64,000 nt of DNA from Leptolyngbya subtilissima AS-A7 (lineage in GTDB: Bacteria > Cyanobacteriota > Cyanobacteriia > Phormidesmidales > Phormidesmidaceae). The translations under genes were made by a program, and so were the position numbers. The stretch is from the NCBI RefSeq assembly GCF_039962255.1, contig NZ_JAMPKY010000008.1, forward strand, positions 248,001 to 312,000, read 5' to 3'. Positions 35,814 to 46,538 of this stretch are shown here, one piece after another (position 1 is the first letter of the stretch; each line of letters opens with the position of its first letter). Under the pieces are notes generated by a model that was given only the letters and a program-made list of their open reading frames with translations, made no database searches and was not told the DNA's origin.

Positions 35814-37337
35814 TTGAACATTTATAAGCTTAAGCTTCGACGACTAAAACCTCGCAATTTGAGACGAGAGTGGCTATCCAACCCCAAGGCAGACATTATG
35901 GCCGGGGCAGTGGTAGGGCTGGCACTGATACCAGAGGCGATCGCGTTTTCGATCATCGCCGGAGTCGACCCCAAGGTGGGGCTTTACACCTCGTTTGTTA
36001 TTGCGGTCACCACCGCGTTTCTAGGTGGACGCCCAGGGTCAATCTCAGCTGCCACCGGGGCCATGGCCCTACTGATGATTGATCTGGTGCGAGACTGGGG
36101 ATTAGAGTACCTGTTGGTGGCTACCTTCCTCACCGGCATTCTTCAGGTAATTTTTGGGGTACTAAAACTGGGGCGCCAGATGCGCTACGTGCCTCGGGCA
36201 GTGATGGTGGGCTACATCAACGCCTTAGCAGTGCTGATTTTTCTGGCCCAGTTGCCCCAGCTCACCAATGTTCCCCCGGCAGTGTATGCGATCGCAGCCC
36301 TTTCCCTAATCATTATCTATGGCTTGCCTCGGTTAACCAAAGCAGTGCCCTCGCCCCTAGTAGCCCTGTTTGTCATGACAACCGCAGTAATTGCCCTCGG
36401 CATCGAGGTGCCCACCGTGGGCGACATGGGCGAATTGCCCACCACCTTACCCATTTTTGCCCTACCCAAAGTACCTTTTACGCTCGAGACCCTGCGTATT
36501 GTGCTGCCTTACTCCCTAACCATGGCAGTGGTAGGCTTGTTAGCCTCGTTTCTCACCGCCTCACTGGTAGATGAGCTAACCGATACCCCAAGCGACAAAA
36601 ACCGGGAGGCCAAAGGCCAAGGTGTTGCCAATATCATCACCAGCTTTTTCGGCGGTATGGCCGGCTGTGGCATGATCGGCCAGTCAGTGATCAACGTACA
36701 GTCAGGCGGGCGAGGACGCTTATCTACTCTATGCGCTGGAGTGTTTTTGCTGTTTGCCATTCTCGCCCTCAGCGGTTGGGTGCGCCAGATGCCCATGGCC
36801 GCCCTAGTGGCGGTAATGATTATGGTCTCGATCGGCACCTTTCGGTGGGCCTCATTTCGCGACATGGCGCGCATTCCGCGCAGCGAAACAGCGGTAATGC
36901 TGACCACTATGCTAGTGACCATTTTCACCCGCAACTTTGCCTTGGGAGTAGCAACAGGCATTGTGATGAGCACAGTATTTTTCTCGCGCAAAATTGCCAG
37001 GCTGGTATTTGTTGACAAGGTGCTACACGATGATAGTAGCCACCGAATCTACAGCGTATCGGGGCAGATTTTTTTTGTGTCTGTCGATGAATTTTTAGAA
37101 GCCTTTGACTTTAATGAATTTGTCGATCGCATCACTATTGACCTAACCCACGCTCACCTCTGGGATCAAGGGGCTGTCGCCGCCCTAGATAAAGTAGTGA
37201 ACAAATTTCGCCGGGCCGGAGCGGAGGTGGAAGTGGTAGGCCTCAACGAAGCCAGCGCTACTCTAATGGAAAAGCTAGCCCCCCATAGCCAAGCCAATGG
37301 ATCTCTACCCAAGTCGCAACCCGAAAGTCAGTCATGA
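35814..37337 (+). CDS. SulP family anion transporter with STAS domain (BicA-like)
   Basis: A 507-residue SLC26/SulP protein: about 12-14 helices (residues 25-400) and a C-terminal STAS domain (about 415-490). The helix-1 and 3 motifs [20 protein letters not shown] and [20 protein letters not shown] are typical. Length and layout match BicA-type bicarbonate or sulfate transporters; bicarbonate is plausible in a cyanobacterium but not shown. The start is a TTG, supported by a GGGGAGG five bases upstream. Its last codons overlap the next gene as ATGA, giving translational coupling to a universal stress protein. Confidence 0.9.
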   Translation: MNIYKLKLRRLKPRNLRREWLSNPKADIMAGAVVGLALIPEAIAFSIIAGVDPKVGLYTSFVIAVTTAFLGGRPGSISAATGAMALLMIDLVRDWGLEYLLVATFLTGILQVIFGVLKLGRQMRYVPRAVMVGYINALAVLIFLAQLPQLTNVPPAVYAIAALSLIIIYGLPRLTKAVPSPLVALFVMTTAVIALGIEVPTVGDMGELPTTLPIFALPKVPFTLETLRIVLPYSLTMAVVGLLASFLTASLVDELTDTPSDKNREAKGQGVANIITSFFGGMAGCGMIGQSVINVQSGGRGRLSTLCAGVFLLFAILALSGWVRQMPMAALVAVMIMVSIGTFRWASFRDMARIPRSETAVMLTTMLVTIFTRNFALGVATGIVMSTVFFSRKIARLVFVDKVLHDDSSHRIYSVSGQIFFVSVDEFLEAFDFNEFVDRITIDLTHAHLWDQGAVAALDKVVNKFRRAGAEVEVVGLNEASATLMEKLAPHSQANGSLPKSQPESQS

Positions 37338-38197
37338 AGCGCCTCCTACTGTGTACAGATGGCTCAATATATGCCCAGAGCAGCTACCGCTATGGAGCCT
37401 GGTTTGCCAAGCAAGGAGGAGCCAGCATAGACGTACTCTACGTCAGCGACAGTCGAGACGAGGTCATTGCAGAGACCGCTGATCTCAGCGGTAGCATTGG
37501 CCTAGGAACCTCAGAGAGCTTACTTAAAAAGCTAGTCGAAGTAGAGCACGAGCAGGCTAAGCGCAATCACCAACAGGCCAAACTAATTTTGGCCGAGGCC
37601 CAACAGGCCATTGCCAATCACGGGGTTAAGTCAATACAGCTGCTTCATAAAACCGGGTTCTTGATTGACCACTTAGAAACTTTAGAAGCCAGCACTGACC
37701 TGATTGTGATCGGTAAACAAGGGGAATCAGCAAACTTTACCTTGGAGCATCTAGGCACCAATGCCGATCGCATCGTGCGCAGTAGCACTAAGCCCTGTTT
37801 AGTTACACCTCAGGAATTTGTCCCCATAGAACGACTATTAGTAGCTTATGACGGCAGTTCTACTGGAAAAAGCATGCTGACTTTTTTGGCTAACATGCCT
37901 GGTCTCCACCATCTCGAAATTCACCTGCTAATGGCCGCCAAGGCTGAGTCAGACATCACTACAACCGAGTGCATAGCCGAGGCAGTGTCACTGCTGCACC
38001 AAGCTGGTATTAAGCCCGTAATAACCATCCCTCCCGAGGAACCCGAAAAGTTGATTTCTCAATACGTTATGGAGCAAAGCATTAGCCTACTACTGATAGG
38101 TGCCTATAGTCATCGTTCAATTCTTCATACGGCCATTGACAGCACTACAATCCAGCTGTTGAGAAGCAGTCAAATTCCGGTACTGCTATTTCGATAG
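37334..38197 (+). CDS. Tandem universal stress protein
   Basis: A 287-residue protein with two USP domains (about 1-155 and 160-287). The first begins [20 protein letters not shown]; the second begins [20 protein letters not shown], and [20 protein letters not shown] near the end is the ATP-binding G-x-G-S-like region. It starts within the last codons of the SulP gene (ATGA overlap), so the two are produced together. USPs of this kind often bind ATP and are thought to regulate partner transporters; that role is inferred. Confidence 0.9.
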   Translation: MKRLLLCTDGSIYAQSSYRYGAWFAKQGGASIDVLYVSDSRDEVIAETADLSGSIGLGTSESLLKKLVEVEHEQAKRNHQQAKLILAEAQQAIANHGVKSIQLLHKTGFLIDHLETLEASTDLIVIGKQGESANFTLEHLGTNADRIVRSSTKPCLVTPQEFVPIERLLVAYDGSSTGKSMLTFLANMPGLHHLEIHLLMAAKAESDITTTECIAEAVSLLHQAGIKPVITIPPEEPEKLISQYVMEQSISLLLIGAYSHRSILHTAIDSTTIQLLRSSQIPVLLFR

Positions 38198-38865
38198 GTT
38201 GGGCCGCTTCTATTCAAGCTTTCATCAAATAACAGATCATGCAAATTAAAAATTGCGCTGTAGTTGACTTAAACTTTCGAGATCGTCTTTAAAGCAGGCT
38301 TTTTCCAAAATAGACAAGGGGTAAATAGACTACTGCATAAGCGATTCCTCCCCTTTTACAAACCATTGTTATACTAAACAACTCCCAGAGCGGGCACCTT
38401 CGCCGGAATAGGGTAATAGAAGCTAACGTTTATTAATTTTATAAAGTAGGCACCACAATCACTTTTGGCTAGAGGTTTGGCTAAGCAATAAAGTTGTTTA
38501 CCAGAAATATAGCCTTTCTGATAAGCAATTTACTCTACACAAGCGATCTTTAAGCCCTAACGTTCTTCTAAGGTCTGCATAAGCTAGACGCTTGCACACT
38601 GGCTACCATCACCAAACAATTGTTCAAATAAGGGTAGCGAATCAGGGGTAGAAATTATCAAAACTTTCTGAATGCCAGCTAACATCAATACCGACAGAGG
38701 ATAGTAAATCATCGGCTTGCTGTACACAGGCATAAGTTGCTTATTTACCGTGAGCGTAAGGGGGTAAAGACGAGTTTCAGTCCCACCGGCTAGGATGATA
38801 CCCTTTGTAGGAAGTGCTCCAAAAAGTTTATAAAATCATTTATGAAAGTTTTGTCAGAATTTCTG
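38198..38865. other. AT-rich gap with decayed rmlA
   Basis: The 668 bases between the USP gene and rmlB are noticeably more AT-rich than the rest of the window. The only protein-like content is the rmlA remnant at 38584-38805. The remainder (about 38200-38580) has frequent stops in all frames and no features I can name, but could hold further decayed rmlA sequence in shifted frames. Confidence 0.6.
38584..38805 (-). pseudogene. Truncated glucose-1-phosphate thymidylyltransferase (rmlA) remnant
   Basis: Minus-strand translation gives 73 residues beginning [20 protein letters not shown] and including [20 protein letters not shown] and [20 protein letters not shown], clearly the N-terminus of RmlA (about 290 residues when intact). 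There is no start codon: the position before Lys is ACA, with a stop a few codons further up. The nucleotide-binding motif G-x-G-T-R is altered to G-T-E-T-R, and a TAG ends it after QCASV. A shifted frame beyond the stop (RLAYADL) may continue the homology. It lies just downstream of rmlB, as in intact rml clusters. Confidence 0.85.
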
Positions 38866-39942
38866 TTAGCTTTTAACCAACCGACTGGAATAATTATCGT
38901 GAATCCAATTATGGTAATCATCGGATTGCACTTGTTCAACCCAGTCAACATTTTTGAGATACCACTTAACGGTCTTCAACAGGCCGCCATCAAAGCTTTC
39001 CTTAGGTTTCCAGCCTAATTCATCATGAATTTTTTTACAGTCAATGGCATAGCGTTTGTCATGACCAGGGCGATCTTTAACAAAAGTAATTAATGAAGAA
39101 TGTTTAATGTCAGCTTTAGGTGCTAGCTCATCTAGCAAAGCACAAATGGATTCAACTACAGCAAGATTAGTCTTCTCATTAAGACCACCAATGTTATAGG
39201 TTTCACCTATATTTCCTTTTTGAACGACTCGATAAATTGCATCACAGTGATCTTCAACATAAAGCCAATCCCTAATGTTTTGGCCATCTCCATAAATCGG
39301 CAATGGTTTGCCTTCAAGGGCACTCAGGATAGTCAAAGGAATTAGTTTTTCTGGAAACTGGTAGGGGCCATAGTTATTCGAGCAGTTAGTGGTAAGTGTA
39401 GGTATTCCATAGGTGTGATGATAGGCTCGGACTAAATGATCCGATGCTGCTTTACTCGCGGAGTAAGGACTATTAGGTGCGTAGGGAGTGGTTTCACAAA
39501 ACGGCGCATCTTCAGGACCGAGAGAGCCATAAACTTCATCGGTAGAAACATGGAGAAAACGAAACGCTATCTGGTCCTCTAACGACAGCTCATTCCAATA
39601 ACTACGAGTAGCTTCCAACAGTCGAAAAGTACCTAAAATATTAGTCTGAATGAATGCTTCGGGTCTAACAATGGAACGATCAACGTGGCTCTCCGCAGCA
39701 AAATTTAGAATGACATCAGGACGATGGCGAAGCAAAATACTAGAGACTAGCTCGAGATCGCCGATACTTCCGTAAATGAACTGATAGCCTGGATCATCTT
39801 TCAAAGTATCCAAACTATTAGGATTACTAGCATAGGTAAGCTGATCTAAATTAATAATATTAGCCCAGTGCTCTTTTCTGGCCTTGAGAACAAAATTAGA
39901 ACCGATAAAACCAGACCCACCAGTAATCAAATAAGTTTTCAT
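38866..39942 (-). CDS. rmlB: dTDP-glucose 4,6-dehydratase
   Basis: A 358-residue extended SDR that converts dTDP-glucose to dTDP-4-keto-6-deoxyglucose, the second step to dTDP-rhamnose. Family motifs are complete: TYLITGGSGFIGSNFVLKAR, FAAESHVDRSI, HVSTDEVYGSLG, the active-site YSASKAASDHLVRAY and NCSNNYGPYQFPEKLIPLTI. It appears intact even though the neighbouring rmlA is broken and rmlC and rmlD are absent. Its base composition is more AT-rich than most genes in the window, consistent with a transferred polysaccharide cluster. Confidence 0.95.
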   Translation of the reverse strand: MKTYLITGGSGFIGSNFVLKARKEHWANIINLDQLTYASNPNSLDTLKDDPGYQFIYGSIGDLELVSSILLRHRPDVILNFAAESHVDRSIVRPEAFIQTNILGTFRLLEATRSYWNELSLEDQIAFRFLHVSTDEVYGSLGPEDAPFCETTPYAPNSPYSASKAASDHLVRAYHHTYGIPTLTTNCSNNYGPYQFPEKLIPLTILSALEGKPLPIYGDGQNIRDWLYVEDHCDAIYRVVQKGNIGETYNIGGLNEKTNLAVVESICALLDELAPKADIKHSSLITFVKDRPGHDKRYAIDCKKIHDELGWKPKESFDGGLLKTVKWYLKNVDWVEQVQSDDYHNWIHDNYSSRLVKS

Positions 39943-39978
39943 ACGCTATATCATTGGCGTTACAGCTAGGTGATGGCC

Positions 39979-40009
39979 TTTGCAGTAGTAATGCTAGGAC
40001 TACTGCAAA
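39979..40009. promoter_or_regulatory. Perfect inverted repeat upstream of rmlB
   Basis: TTTGCAGTAGT (39979-39989) and ACTACTGCAAA (39999-40009) are perfect 11-base complements with a 9-base loop, ending 36 bases before the rmlB start codon on the minus strand. It could be a regulator operator or a leader hairpin. A smaller ATGCTT/AAGCAT repeat lies near 40067-40081. Confidence 0.55.
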
Positions 40010-40213
40010 TTCCGTTTGGCCTGACACTCTGTAAGGCAGTACATCGCCACCACTGCTTTACATGCTTTATAAGCATATTGGGCATCAAGGTAATTAATTA
40101 CATTGTTACAGCTGCTGCAAATGCTTAGTCACTAAGAATAAGGCGTTTTGCAATTACCCTCAACAGAGAGAAGTTTGCAGCGTGACTTGTGGCTAGCCGT
40201 CCGTTCAAAGTCT

Positions 40214-41158
40214 CTAAAATCCTAGTCGAGCGCTGATGGTGGCTAACACCGACTCGCTAAGCGCGTTGTAGTCGTATCCACCTTCAAGGCCAAACAGAAT
40301 TTTGTCGGTGACGTTTAAGCATTGGCGGGTAAAGATGCCAAAGTCTTTGGGGGAGAGATTGACATTGGCTAGGGGATCCGCGGCGTTGGCGTCATACCCA
40401 GCACTGATGATGAGCAAGTCGGGGGCGAAGGACTTGAGGAAGGGCATTACCTTTTGGTCAAACTTTAGCTGATAGTCGTCGCTGGTACTGCCGGGGGGCA
40501 TGGGCAAGTTCAAGACGTTTTGGTGAAAGCCGGTTTCGCTGCTGTGGCCCGTGCCGGGGTAAGCAGGAAGCTGGTGGAGAGAGCAGTAGGCGATCGCCGC
40601 GTTCTCCTCTACTAAAGCTTGGGTGCCGTTGCCATGATGCACATCCCAATCGAGGATAGCAACGCGATTAACCGCAGATTGTTCTAGAGCATAGTGGGCT
40701 GCGATCGCCGCATTGGAAAACAGACAAAAGCCCATGCCGCGATCGCGCACCGCATGGTGCCCCGGTGGCCGCGCCAGCACAAAGGCCGAGTGCCCCGTTT
40801 CTAGAACATAATCGACGCCATCGAGCCAAGCGCTCACCGCCAGCTGCGCTACGGCGTAGCTAGCCTCAGACACCACAGTATCGCCGTCGATGTGGCCACC
40901 GCCCGAGTGGGCAATTTCCCGCAGAGCTGTGACATAGCGGGGGTTGTGAATTTGGGCGATCAGGGTATCTACATCCCGCTGGTTCACTGGGGTGGGTTCG
41001 CGCCAGTCGAGGTGATCGGCCCAGGCAACTGTCTCTAAAGCAGCCACAATCGCTTTCAATCGGCCCGCGTTTTCGGGGTGGAAACTGCCGGTATCGTGGG
41101 TCAAAAAATCGGGCGAATAGATAACGCCAAAATCGGCCAGGGTGAGAGCGTGGTGCAC
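40214..41158 (-). CDS. Histone deacetylase family / AcuC-like deacetylase
   Basis: A 314-residue zinc hydrolase of the class II HDAC/AcuC/HDAH group. Family marks: FHPENAGRLKAIVAALE at about 27-43, the HH dyad in FVLARPPGHHAVRDRGMGFC, zinc ligands in VAILDWDVHHGNGTQALV, and the late ISAGYDANAADPLANVNLSP with its Asp. Bacterial members deacetylate small amides, polyamines or proteins. It is divergent from gyrA. The upstream region between them (247 bases) must hold both promoters. Confidence 0.93.
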   Translation of the reverse strand: MHHALTLADFGVIYSPDFLTHDTGSFHPENAGRLKAIVAALETVAWADHLDWREPTPVNQRDVDTLIAQIHNPRYVTALREIAHSGGGHIDGDTVVSEASYAVAQLAVSAWLDGVDYVLETGHSAFVLARPPGHHAVRDRGMGFCLFSNAAIAAHYALEQSAVNRVAILDWDVHHGNGTQALVEENAAIAYCSLHQLPAYPGTGHSSETGFHQNVLNLPMPPGSTSDDYQLKFDQKVMPFLKSFAPDLLIISAGYDANAADPLANVNLSPKDFGIFTRQCLNVTDKILFGLEGGYDYNALSESVLATISARLGF

Positions 41159-41405
41159 GGCAAAGTCAGGGGTGGTGAACTACTACGAATTAAGGATGCA
41201 GTCGGGGCGGTAAAACGTCGCTAAATCAGGCCTCTTGTGCCCCTACACCCACCATAGCGTCTGCTGATTTGAACCGGGGAATTCGTGCTAAAATATAACT
41301 CACATGAGTCCGCAAAAAACATGCTGATTAAGCGCTATTCAGCACCACTCGGTGCGAGGGTCTGACTAGCGCTTTGTTGTTCGCAAATTCGGAGTTTTTT
41401 AGCCT

Positions 41406-44063
41406 ATGGCAACCCCAGAAGAGCGTATCGTCCCCACGGATCTGCGCGTTGAAATGCAAAGCTCTTACCTGGAATACGCCATGAGCGTGATCGTGGGTCG
41501 GGCGCTGCCAGATGCAAGGGACGGGCTCAAGCCGGTGCATCGCCGCATTCTCTATGCTATGCACGAGCTGGGTTTGGCTGCCGATCGCCCCTTTCGTAAA
41601 TGCGCCCGTGTAGTCGGAGAAGTGCTGGGTAAGTATCACCCCCACGGCGACACAGCGGTGTATGACGCCCTAGTGCGCATGGCTCAAGATTTCTCTATGC
41701 GTATGCCGCTGATTAACGGTCACGGCAACTTTGGTTCTATCGACAACGACCCGCCAGCGGCGATGCGATACACCGAGTGTCGTCTGCAATCGCTGACCAG
41801 TGACTCGCTGCTGCAAGACATCGAGTCTGACACCGTCGATTTTGCCGACAACTTCGACGGCTCTCAGCAGGAGCCAGTGGTCATGCCGTCTCGGTTACCC
41901 CAGCTGTTGCTCAACGGCTCCTCGGGTATTGCCGTGGGGATGGCAACTAACATTCCGCCCCACAACCCGGGTGAGCTAATTGATGGCGTAATTGCGCTGA
42001 TCAACAACCCCGACATCACTACCGCCGAGCTGATGGAAATCATTCCCGGCCCCGACTTCCCCACGGGCGGGCAGATTTTGGGTCGCAGCGGCATTCGCGA
42101 TGCTTACATGACCGGGCGTGGCTCTGTCACCATGCGCGGTGTAGCCAGCATGGAAACCATCGAGCACCGGGGACGGCCCGATCGCGAAGCCATCATCATC
42201 ACCGAGCTGCCCTACCAGACCAATAAGGCGGGAATGATCGAGCGGATCGCCGAAATGGTGAACGAGCGTCGCCTGGAAGGGATTTCGGATATTCGCGACG
42301 AGAGCGATCGCGACGGCATGCGCATCGTTATCGAGCTGAAGCGCGACGCCTACCCTCGAGTTGTGCTCAACAACCTCTACAAGCAGACACCGCTGCAAAA
42401 CAACTTTGGCGTCAACATGCTGGCCTTGGTCAACAGCGAACCCCAGCTGCTTGGCCTCAAGCGCATGCTGGAGGTCTTCCTCGAGTTTCGCGAAGAAACC
42501 ATTGTGCGCCGTACCCAGTACGAGCTGCGCCGGGCCCAAGAGAAAGACCACATTCTCCAGGGCTATCTGATTGCTCTGACGAACTTAGACGCCATTATTG
42601 CGCGGATTCGTGGTGCGGCTGATACCCCCGCTGCCAAGCAAGAGCTGATGGATACCTACAGTCTGTCAGACTTGCAGGCTGACGCTATTTTGCAGATGCA
42701 GCTGCGTCGCCTTACCGCGCTAGAAGCTGACAAAATTCAGCAGGAGCACGAAGAGCTGGTCGCCAAAATCACCGACCTGGAGGATATTTTGGCCCGTCGC
42801 GAGCGGGTGCTCGAAATCATCACCACCGAGCTGGGTGAGCTTAAGGCCAAGCACAATAGCCCCCGCCGCACCATCATTGAGATGGACGATGCGGAACTGA
42901 CCGACATCTCCCTGATTGCCAACGAGCAGGTGGTCATTCTGGTCACCGACCAAGGCTACATCAAACGGATGCCGGTAGCCACCTTTGAGGCCCAGAGCCG
43001 CGCCACCCGAGGCAAAGCCGGGGCCAAGATGAAGGAAGACGACGGCGTGCAGCACTTCATCACCTGCTACACCCACGATTACCTGCTGTTCTTTAGCGAT
43101 CGCGGCGTCACCTACGCCCTGCGGGCTTACCAGATTGCCGAAGGTTCTCGAACCTCGCGGGGTATGCCCATTGTGCAGATGTTGCCCATTCCTAAAGAAG
43201 AGGCGATTACCTCGGTGCTGGCGGTGCGCGAGTTTACCGACGAAGAATACCTAGTGATGCTCACCCAGGGCGGCTTTGTGAAGAAGACGGCCCTATCCGC
43301 CTTCAGCAACATTCGCACTAATGGGTTAATTGCCATCTCCCTCGAAGAGGGTGACCACCTCAGGTGGGTGCGCCTAGCCCGCAACACCGACAGCATCTTG
43401 ATCGGCTCGCGCCGGGGCATGACCATTCACTTTAAGGCTGATGACGACCAGCTGCGGCCCCTAGGTCGCCCCACGCGTGGGGTGCGGGCCATGGCTCTGC
43501 GCAACGGCGACGAGCTGATCAGCATGGATATTCTGCCCAGTCAGGTGGTGGAAGCGGTGGTGCAGGCCACGGAGGCAGGCAGCAACAGTGACGATGACGA
43601 TGATATCGTGACCAACGGCAGTGAGGGTGGCCCCTGGGTGCTGGTGATTACCGCGTCGGGTCTGGGCAAGCGGGTGCCGGTGGCCAAGTTCCGCCTGCAG
43701 AACCGGGCCGGTATGGGCCTGATGGCGATTAAGTTCCGCAAGCGCGACGACGCCTTGGCCTCGCTGCTGGTGGTGGGCGAGGGCGATGAGCTAATGCTGG
43801 TGACTAACCGAGGCATTATCATTCGCCAGCGGGTGAACGATATCTCGATTCAGTCGCGCCCGGCGACCGGTGTGCGGTTGCAGAGGCTCGATGCAGAGGA
43901 TGCGATCGCCGCCGTCGCTGTCGTACCCCCCGCCCTGCAAGAAGAACCCTTCGAGGACACGGTAGAAGCGATTGTGGAAGCGATCGAGGAGGCTACCGAG
44001 GTATCCACCGAAGTGATCCTTACCGAGGCATCCACCGAAGCCACTCTTGAGGAACCCATCTAA
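41406..44063 (+). CDS. gyrA: DNA gyrase subunit A
   Basis: An 885-residue type IIA topoisomerase A subunit. The breakage-reunion domain has the catalytic tyrosine Tyr122 in AMRYTECRL and the quinolone region [10 protein letters not shown] (79-87). The C-terminal beta-pinwheel has a degenerate GyrA box, RATRGKAG rather than QRRGGKG; the same change occurs in other cyanobacterial GyrA proteins as I remember them. The last 30 residues are acidic, with Glu/Thr/Val repeats. ParC is the alternative name for a close paralogue, but the cyanobacterial-type box and length favour GyrA. Start at the ATG 41406. Confidence 0.92.
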   Translation: MATPEERIVPTDLRVEMQSSYLEYAMSVIVGRALPDARDGLKPVHRRILYAMHELGLAADRPFRKCARVVGEVLGKYHPHGDTAVYDALVRMAQDFSMRMPLINGHGNFGSIDNDPPAAMRYTECRLQSLTSDSLLQDIESDTVDFADNFDGSQQEPVVMPSRLPQLLLNGSSGIAVGMATNIPPHNPGELIDGVIALINNPDITTAELMEIIPGPDFPTGGQILGRSGIRDAYMTGRGSVTMRGVASMETIEHRGRPDREAIIITELPYQTNKAGMIERIAEMVNERRLEGISDIRDESDRDGMRIVIELKRDAYPRVVLNNLYKQTPLQNNFGVNMLALVNSEPQLLGLKRMLEVFLEFREETIVRRTQYELRRAQEKDHILQGYLIALTNLDAIIARIRGAADTPAAKQELMDTYSLSDLQADAILQMQLRRLTALEADKIQQEHEELVAKITDLEDILARRERVLEIITTELGELKAKHNSPRRTIIEMDDAELTDISLIANEQVVILVTDQGYIKRMPVATFEAQSRATRGKAGAKMKEDDGVQHFITCYTHDYLLFFSDRGVTYALRAYQIAEGSRTSRGMPIVQMLPIPKEEAITSVLAVREFTDEEYLVMLTQGGFVKKTALSAFSNIRTNGLIAISLEEGDHLRWVRLARNTDSILIGSRRGMTIHFKADDDQLRPLGRPTRGVRAMALRNGDELISMDILPSQVVEAVVQATEAGSNSDDDDDIVTNGSEGGPWVLVITASGLGKRVPVAKFRLQNRAGMGLMAIKFRKRDDALASLLVVGEGDELMLVTNRGIIIRQRVNDISIQSRPATGVRLQRLDAEDAIAAVAVVPPALQEEPFEDTVEAIVEAIEEATEVSTEVILTEASTEATLEEPI

Positions 44064-44095
44064 CTACTGCCCCGCCCTTGGGAAAGGAAGTCGCC

Positions 44096-44509
44096 ATGGT
44101 GGATCTGGGGTTAACTCACATTGCCCTGCCCGTCGCTGATGTAGAACGAAGCATTGCGTTCTATAGGGCCTATGCAGCGATGGAGGTGATCCACCACCGG
44201 GTCGATCAGGCAACGGGGGTCAGGGTTGTGTGGCTATCTGACCACACGCGCCCTTTTGCGATCGTGCTCATCGAGCAAGCTGAGGTGCAGCCCCTGCTGA
44301 CACCCTTGGCCCACTTGGGAGTCGGATGCAAAAGTCGCGAGGCAGTGGATACCCTGTGCAACCTGGCCCGGCAGGAGGGTTGCCTACTGCAAGACCCGCA
44401 AGATTCTGGCTACCCGGTGGGCTACTGGGCCTTTTTGCGCGACCCCGATGGCCACACGTTGGAACTCTCCTACGGGCAAGAGATTGGGCTGACCGTGGAG
44501 ACTGGCTGA
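44096..44509 (+). CDS. VOC family (glyoxalase-like) protein
   Basis: About 137 residues with two beta-alpha-beta-beta-beta modules. The start LGLTHIALPVADVERSIAFY places the metal-ligand His; DPDGHTLELSY near the C-terminus supplies the typical Glu. It could be a lyase or an antibiotic-binding protein; the substrate is unknown. The ATG at 44096 follows AAGGAAG; a TTG six codons upstream is the alternative. It follows gyrA after 32 bases. Confidence 0.85.
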   Translation: MVDLGLTHIALPVADVERSIAFYRAYAAMEVIHHRVDQATGVRVVWLSDHTRPFAIVLIEQAEVQPLLTPLAHLGVGCKSREAVDTLCNLARQEGCLLQDPQDSGYPVGYWAFLRDPDGHTLELSYGQEIGLTVETG

Positions 44510-44516
44510 CGCAACC

Positions 44517-45404
44517 TTAGGCCGCTTGGTCTGTAGCTACGGCGGTGGCAGACAGGGGAATAACCATGGCATCGTTGGGTGGGAGGTTGAAACTGTCCCA
44601 CCGATGCAGGTATTGAGTTAAGTGATGGTCACCTTGGGCAATGCGATCGCCCAGCATTCGCCGCACCCGCAATTCCTCTTCCAGGTACTGTCCTGCACTA
44701 AAGAACCCAGCGAACCGTGCCGTTCGCAGCCACACCAGGTAGGTACTCAACGCGTCAAACTGGCTCTGCGCCACGATCGCTCGCAGATCTCCCTCAACCC
44801 ACCAGTCCACCACATCGTGGGGTTGCGCCCCCACCTCGCCCGGAATGCCCATCGCCGCCGCTAGTTCGTGCAGAGTAGGCGTAGCAATCCCCCAGCCGCT
44901 GAGAATACTTTTCAAATCAATATGGGCATCGCCGTGGCGGCTGAAATAGTCGCTGCCCCAGCCCTTGTCGGCCCGGCGGCAAAACTCTGCTGCCGAGACA
45001 CCTGCCACCAGCCCGCGCTGAAGCAAGATCGGCAGGTCAGCGGTTTGAGAATTAAAGCCCACCAGCTGAGGATGGTGCTGCCCCAGATAGCCCAGAAAAG
45101 TAGAAATCAGTTCGCCTTCATCCATCAGGCGATCGATCTGTCTGGGCAGAGTGGTCAGCCGCAGGTTGACCTCGCCGTTGTGCTGCTCTCGCACCACTGC
45201 CGAGACCGCCACTAAGCGGCACAGCGCTGTTTTGAGATGGGGCCGAGGTTTTTCTGCCGTGGCTCCAGCCTTAGCCCACATCACCTCAAACACCTCGGCA
45301 TCCGATAGCGTGGCGGGCAGGCCGTACACTCGCCGTCCCGATGTCGGGTCAGGCACCCACTCTAAGTCAAAGGCGCACACGTGCCGACTGACAGATTTAA
45401 ACAT
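44517..45404 (-). CDS. PolB-like 3'-5' exonuclease (DEDD fold)
   Basis: A 295-residue protein with the DEDD exonuclease fold: Exo I AFDLEWVPD (Asp and Glu), Exo II LVGFNSQTADLPILLQRG and a later HIDLKSILSGWG/PHDVVDWW region with the final Asp. The arrangement matches the predicted PolB-like exonuclease group found as stand-alone proteins in bacteria. Substrate (RNA or single-stranded DNA) is not known. It is convergent with the VOC gene, seven bases apart. Confidence 0.85.
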   Translation of the reverse strand: MFKSVSRHVCAFDLEWVPDPTSGRRVYGLPATLSDAEVFEVMWAKAGATAEKPRPHLKTALCRLVAVSAVVREQHNGEVNLRLTTLPRQIDRLMDEGELISTFLGYLGQHHPQLVGFNSQTADLPILLQRGLVAGVSAAEFCRRADKGWGSDYFSRHGDAHIDLKSILSGWGIATPTLHELAAAMGIPGEVGAQPHDVVDWWVEGDLRAIVAQSQFDALSTYLVWLRTARFAGFFSAGQYLEEELRVRRMLGDRIAQGDHHLTQYLHRWDSFNLPPNDAMVIPLSATAVATDQAA

Positions 45405-45491
45405 GGCTGCTCCCTGGGCTGCGCTAAAGACTTACCTAGGCCGCTGCCCAGGCGCTTCTTTAAACATTCCCAGCCCAAGTCAGATAAGCAG

Positions 45492-46538
45492 CTAGGGCAC
45501 CTGCCAGGCCCGCTGATGGTAATCGTCGGGTTCGGGAAAAAGATCAACGGGTTCGCCGTGGTGATGGCCGTGATCGTGGCCGTGACCGTGATCATGGGCA
45601 TGACCTTGTTCGTGAGCATGCCCGTGGTCATGACCGTGACCGTGCTGACCACCCCCGGCAGCCAGGCGAAATTTACACATTTCGCAGTTCATCGCTACCT
45701 GGCCCAGGTGGGTTTCAATTTCGCGATCGCGCAAAATCTGCATCAGTTGAGGATGACTGCCCATCTCCGGCAGGTAGCTCACCAGCTGTTCTGGATAGGC
45801 TGCCTGCTCCTGCTCACAGATGCCCATGATTTTCTTGATCAGCACCCCCGTAAAGAGGAAGTAGGGCAGCACAATAATGCGTTTTGGCTCGTACATCCTG
45901 GCGCGGCGAAATCCCTCTTCTAGGCGGGGATGGGTAATGCCAATAAAGCAAATTTCAACGGTTTTGTAGCGGCTGCCCTCCCACACAATGCGAGCTAGCT
46001 TGTAGACATCACCATTGGCATCGGGGTCGCTGGCTCCCCGACCCACAAACAGCAGCACCGTATCTTCGCGGGCAATATTGTTGGGATTGAATCGAGGCGT
46101 ATCTAGCTCCGCCAGCCGCTCCTGCCAAAGCTGAATAATGGCCGGGGTAATGCCAAAGTGGCGACCGTAGTGAAAGGTTACCTGGGGGTGGCGCTGGCGA
46201 GCCCGATCTAATTCGTTGGTAACATCAAACTTGTTGTGGCGAGCGGCAAAGAGCAAAATTGGCAGCACTGAAATGTCGGTGTAGCCCTTCTCCACACACA
46301 GATCTACCCCGTCTTGAATCGTCGGTTCTGTTAACTCTAAAAAGCAGGGAATTACCGGGCGAGAAGTGTCGAGTTTCTGGTAGGCGGCGGCAAATTCTAG
46401 AACGCGATCGCGCCCCTCCGTATCTCGGCTGCCATGACCCACCAGCAACAGCGGTCGCTGGGTCGGTAGCGGCGACCAAGTGCCCGTCGCGCTGGGCGAA
46501 AAATCGTTGGGGGTAGTAATAATTGGTGCGATCGCCAT
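45492..46538 (-). CDS. Sirohydrochlorin chelatase CbiX with His-rich tail
   Basis: A 348-residue CbiX/SirB-type chelatase with two chelatase half-domains: [20 protein letters not shown] (catalytic-site His35) and [19 protein letters not shown], with [20 protein letters not shown] in the second half. It inserts Fe or Co into sirohydrochlorin for siroheme or B12. Residues about 299-328 form a tail of mainly HG, HD and HA dipeptides, with 15 histidines in 30 residues, followed by a conserved-looking C-terminal [17 protein letters not shown]. The tail probably binds or stores metal. It appears to be monocistronic. Confidence 0.92.
   Translation of the reverse strand: MAIAPIITTPNDFSPSATGTWSPLPTQRPLLLVGHGSRDTEGRDRVLEFAAAYQKLDTSRPVIPCFLELTEPTIQDGVDLCVEKGYTDISVLPILLFAARHNKFDVTNELDRARQRHPQVTFHYGRHFGITPAIIQLWQERLAELDTPRFNPNNIAREDTVLLFVGRGASDPDANGDVYKLARIVWEGSRYKTVEICFIGITHPRLEEGFRRARMYEPKRIIVLPYFLFTGVLIKKIMGICEQEQAAYPEQLVSYLPEMGSHPQLMQILRDREIETHLGQVAMNCEMCKFRLAAGGGQHGHGHDHGHAHEQGHAHDHGHGHDHGHHHGEPVDLFPEPDDYHQRAWQVP

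Noticed and set aside
35551-35817. An 88-codon open frame ending over the SulP start codon
   Set aside because: It starts at GTG without a clear ribosome-binding site and has no recognisable sequence; kept only as a possible coupling element in the intergenic description.
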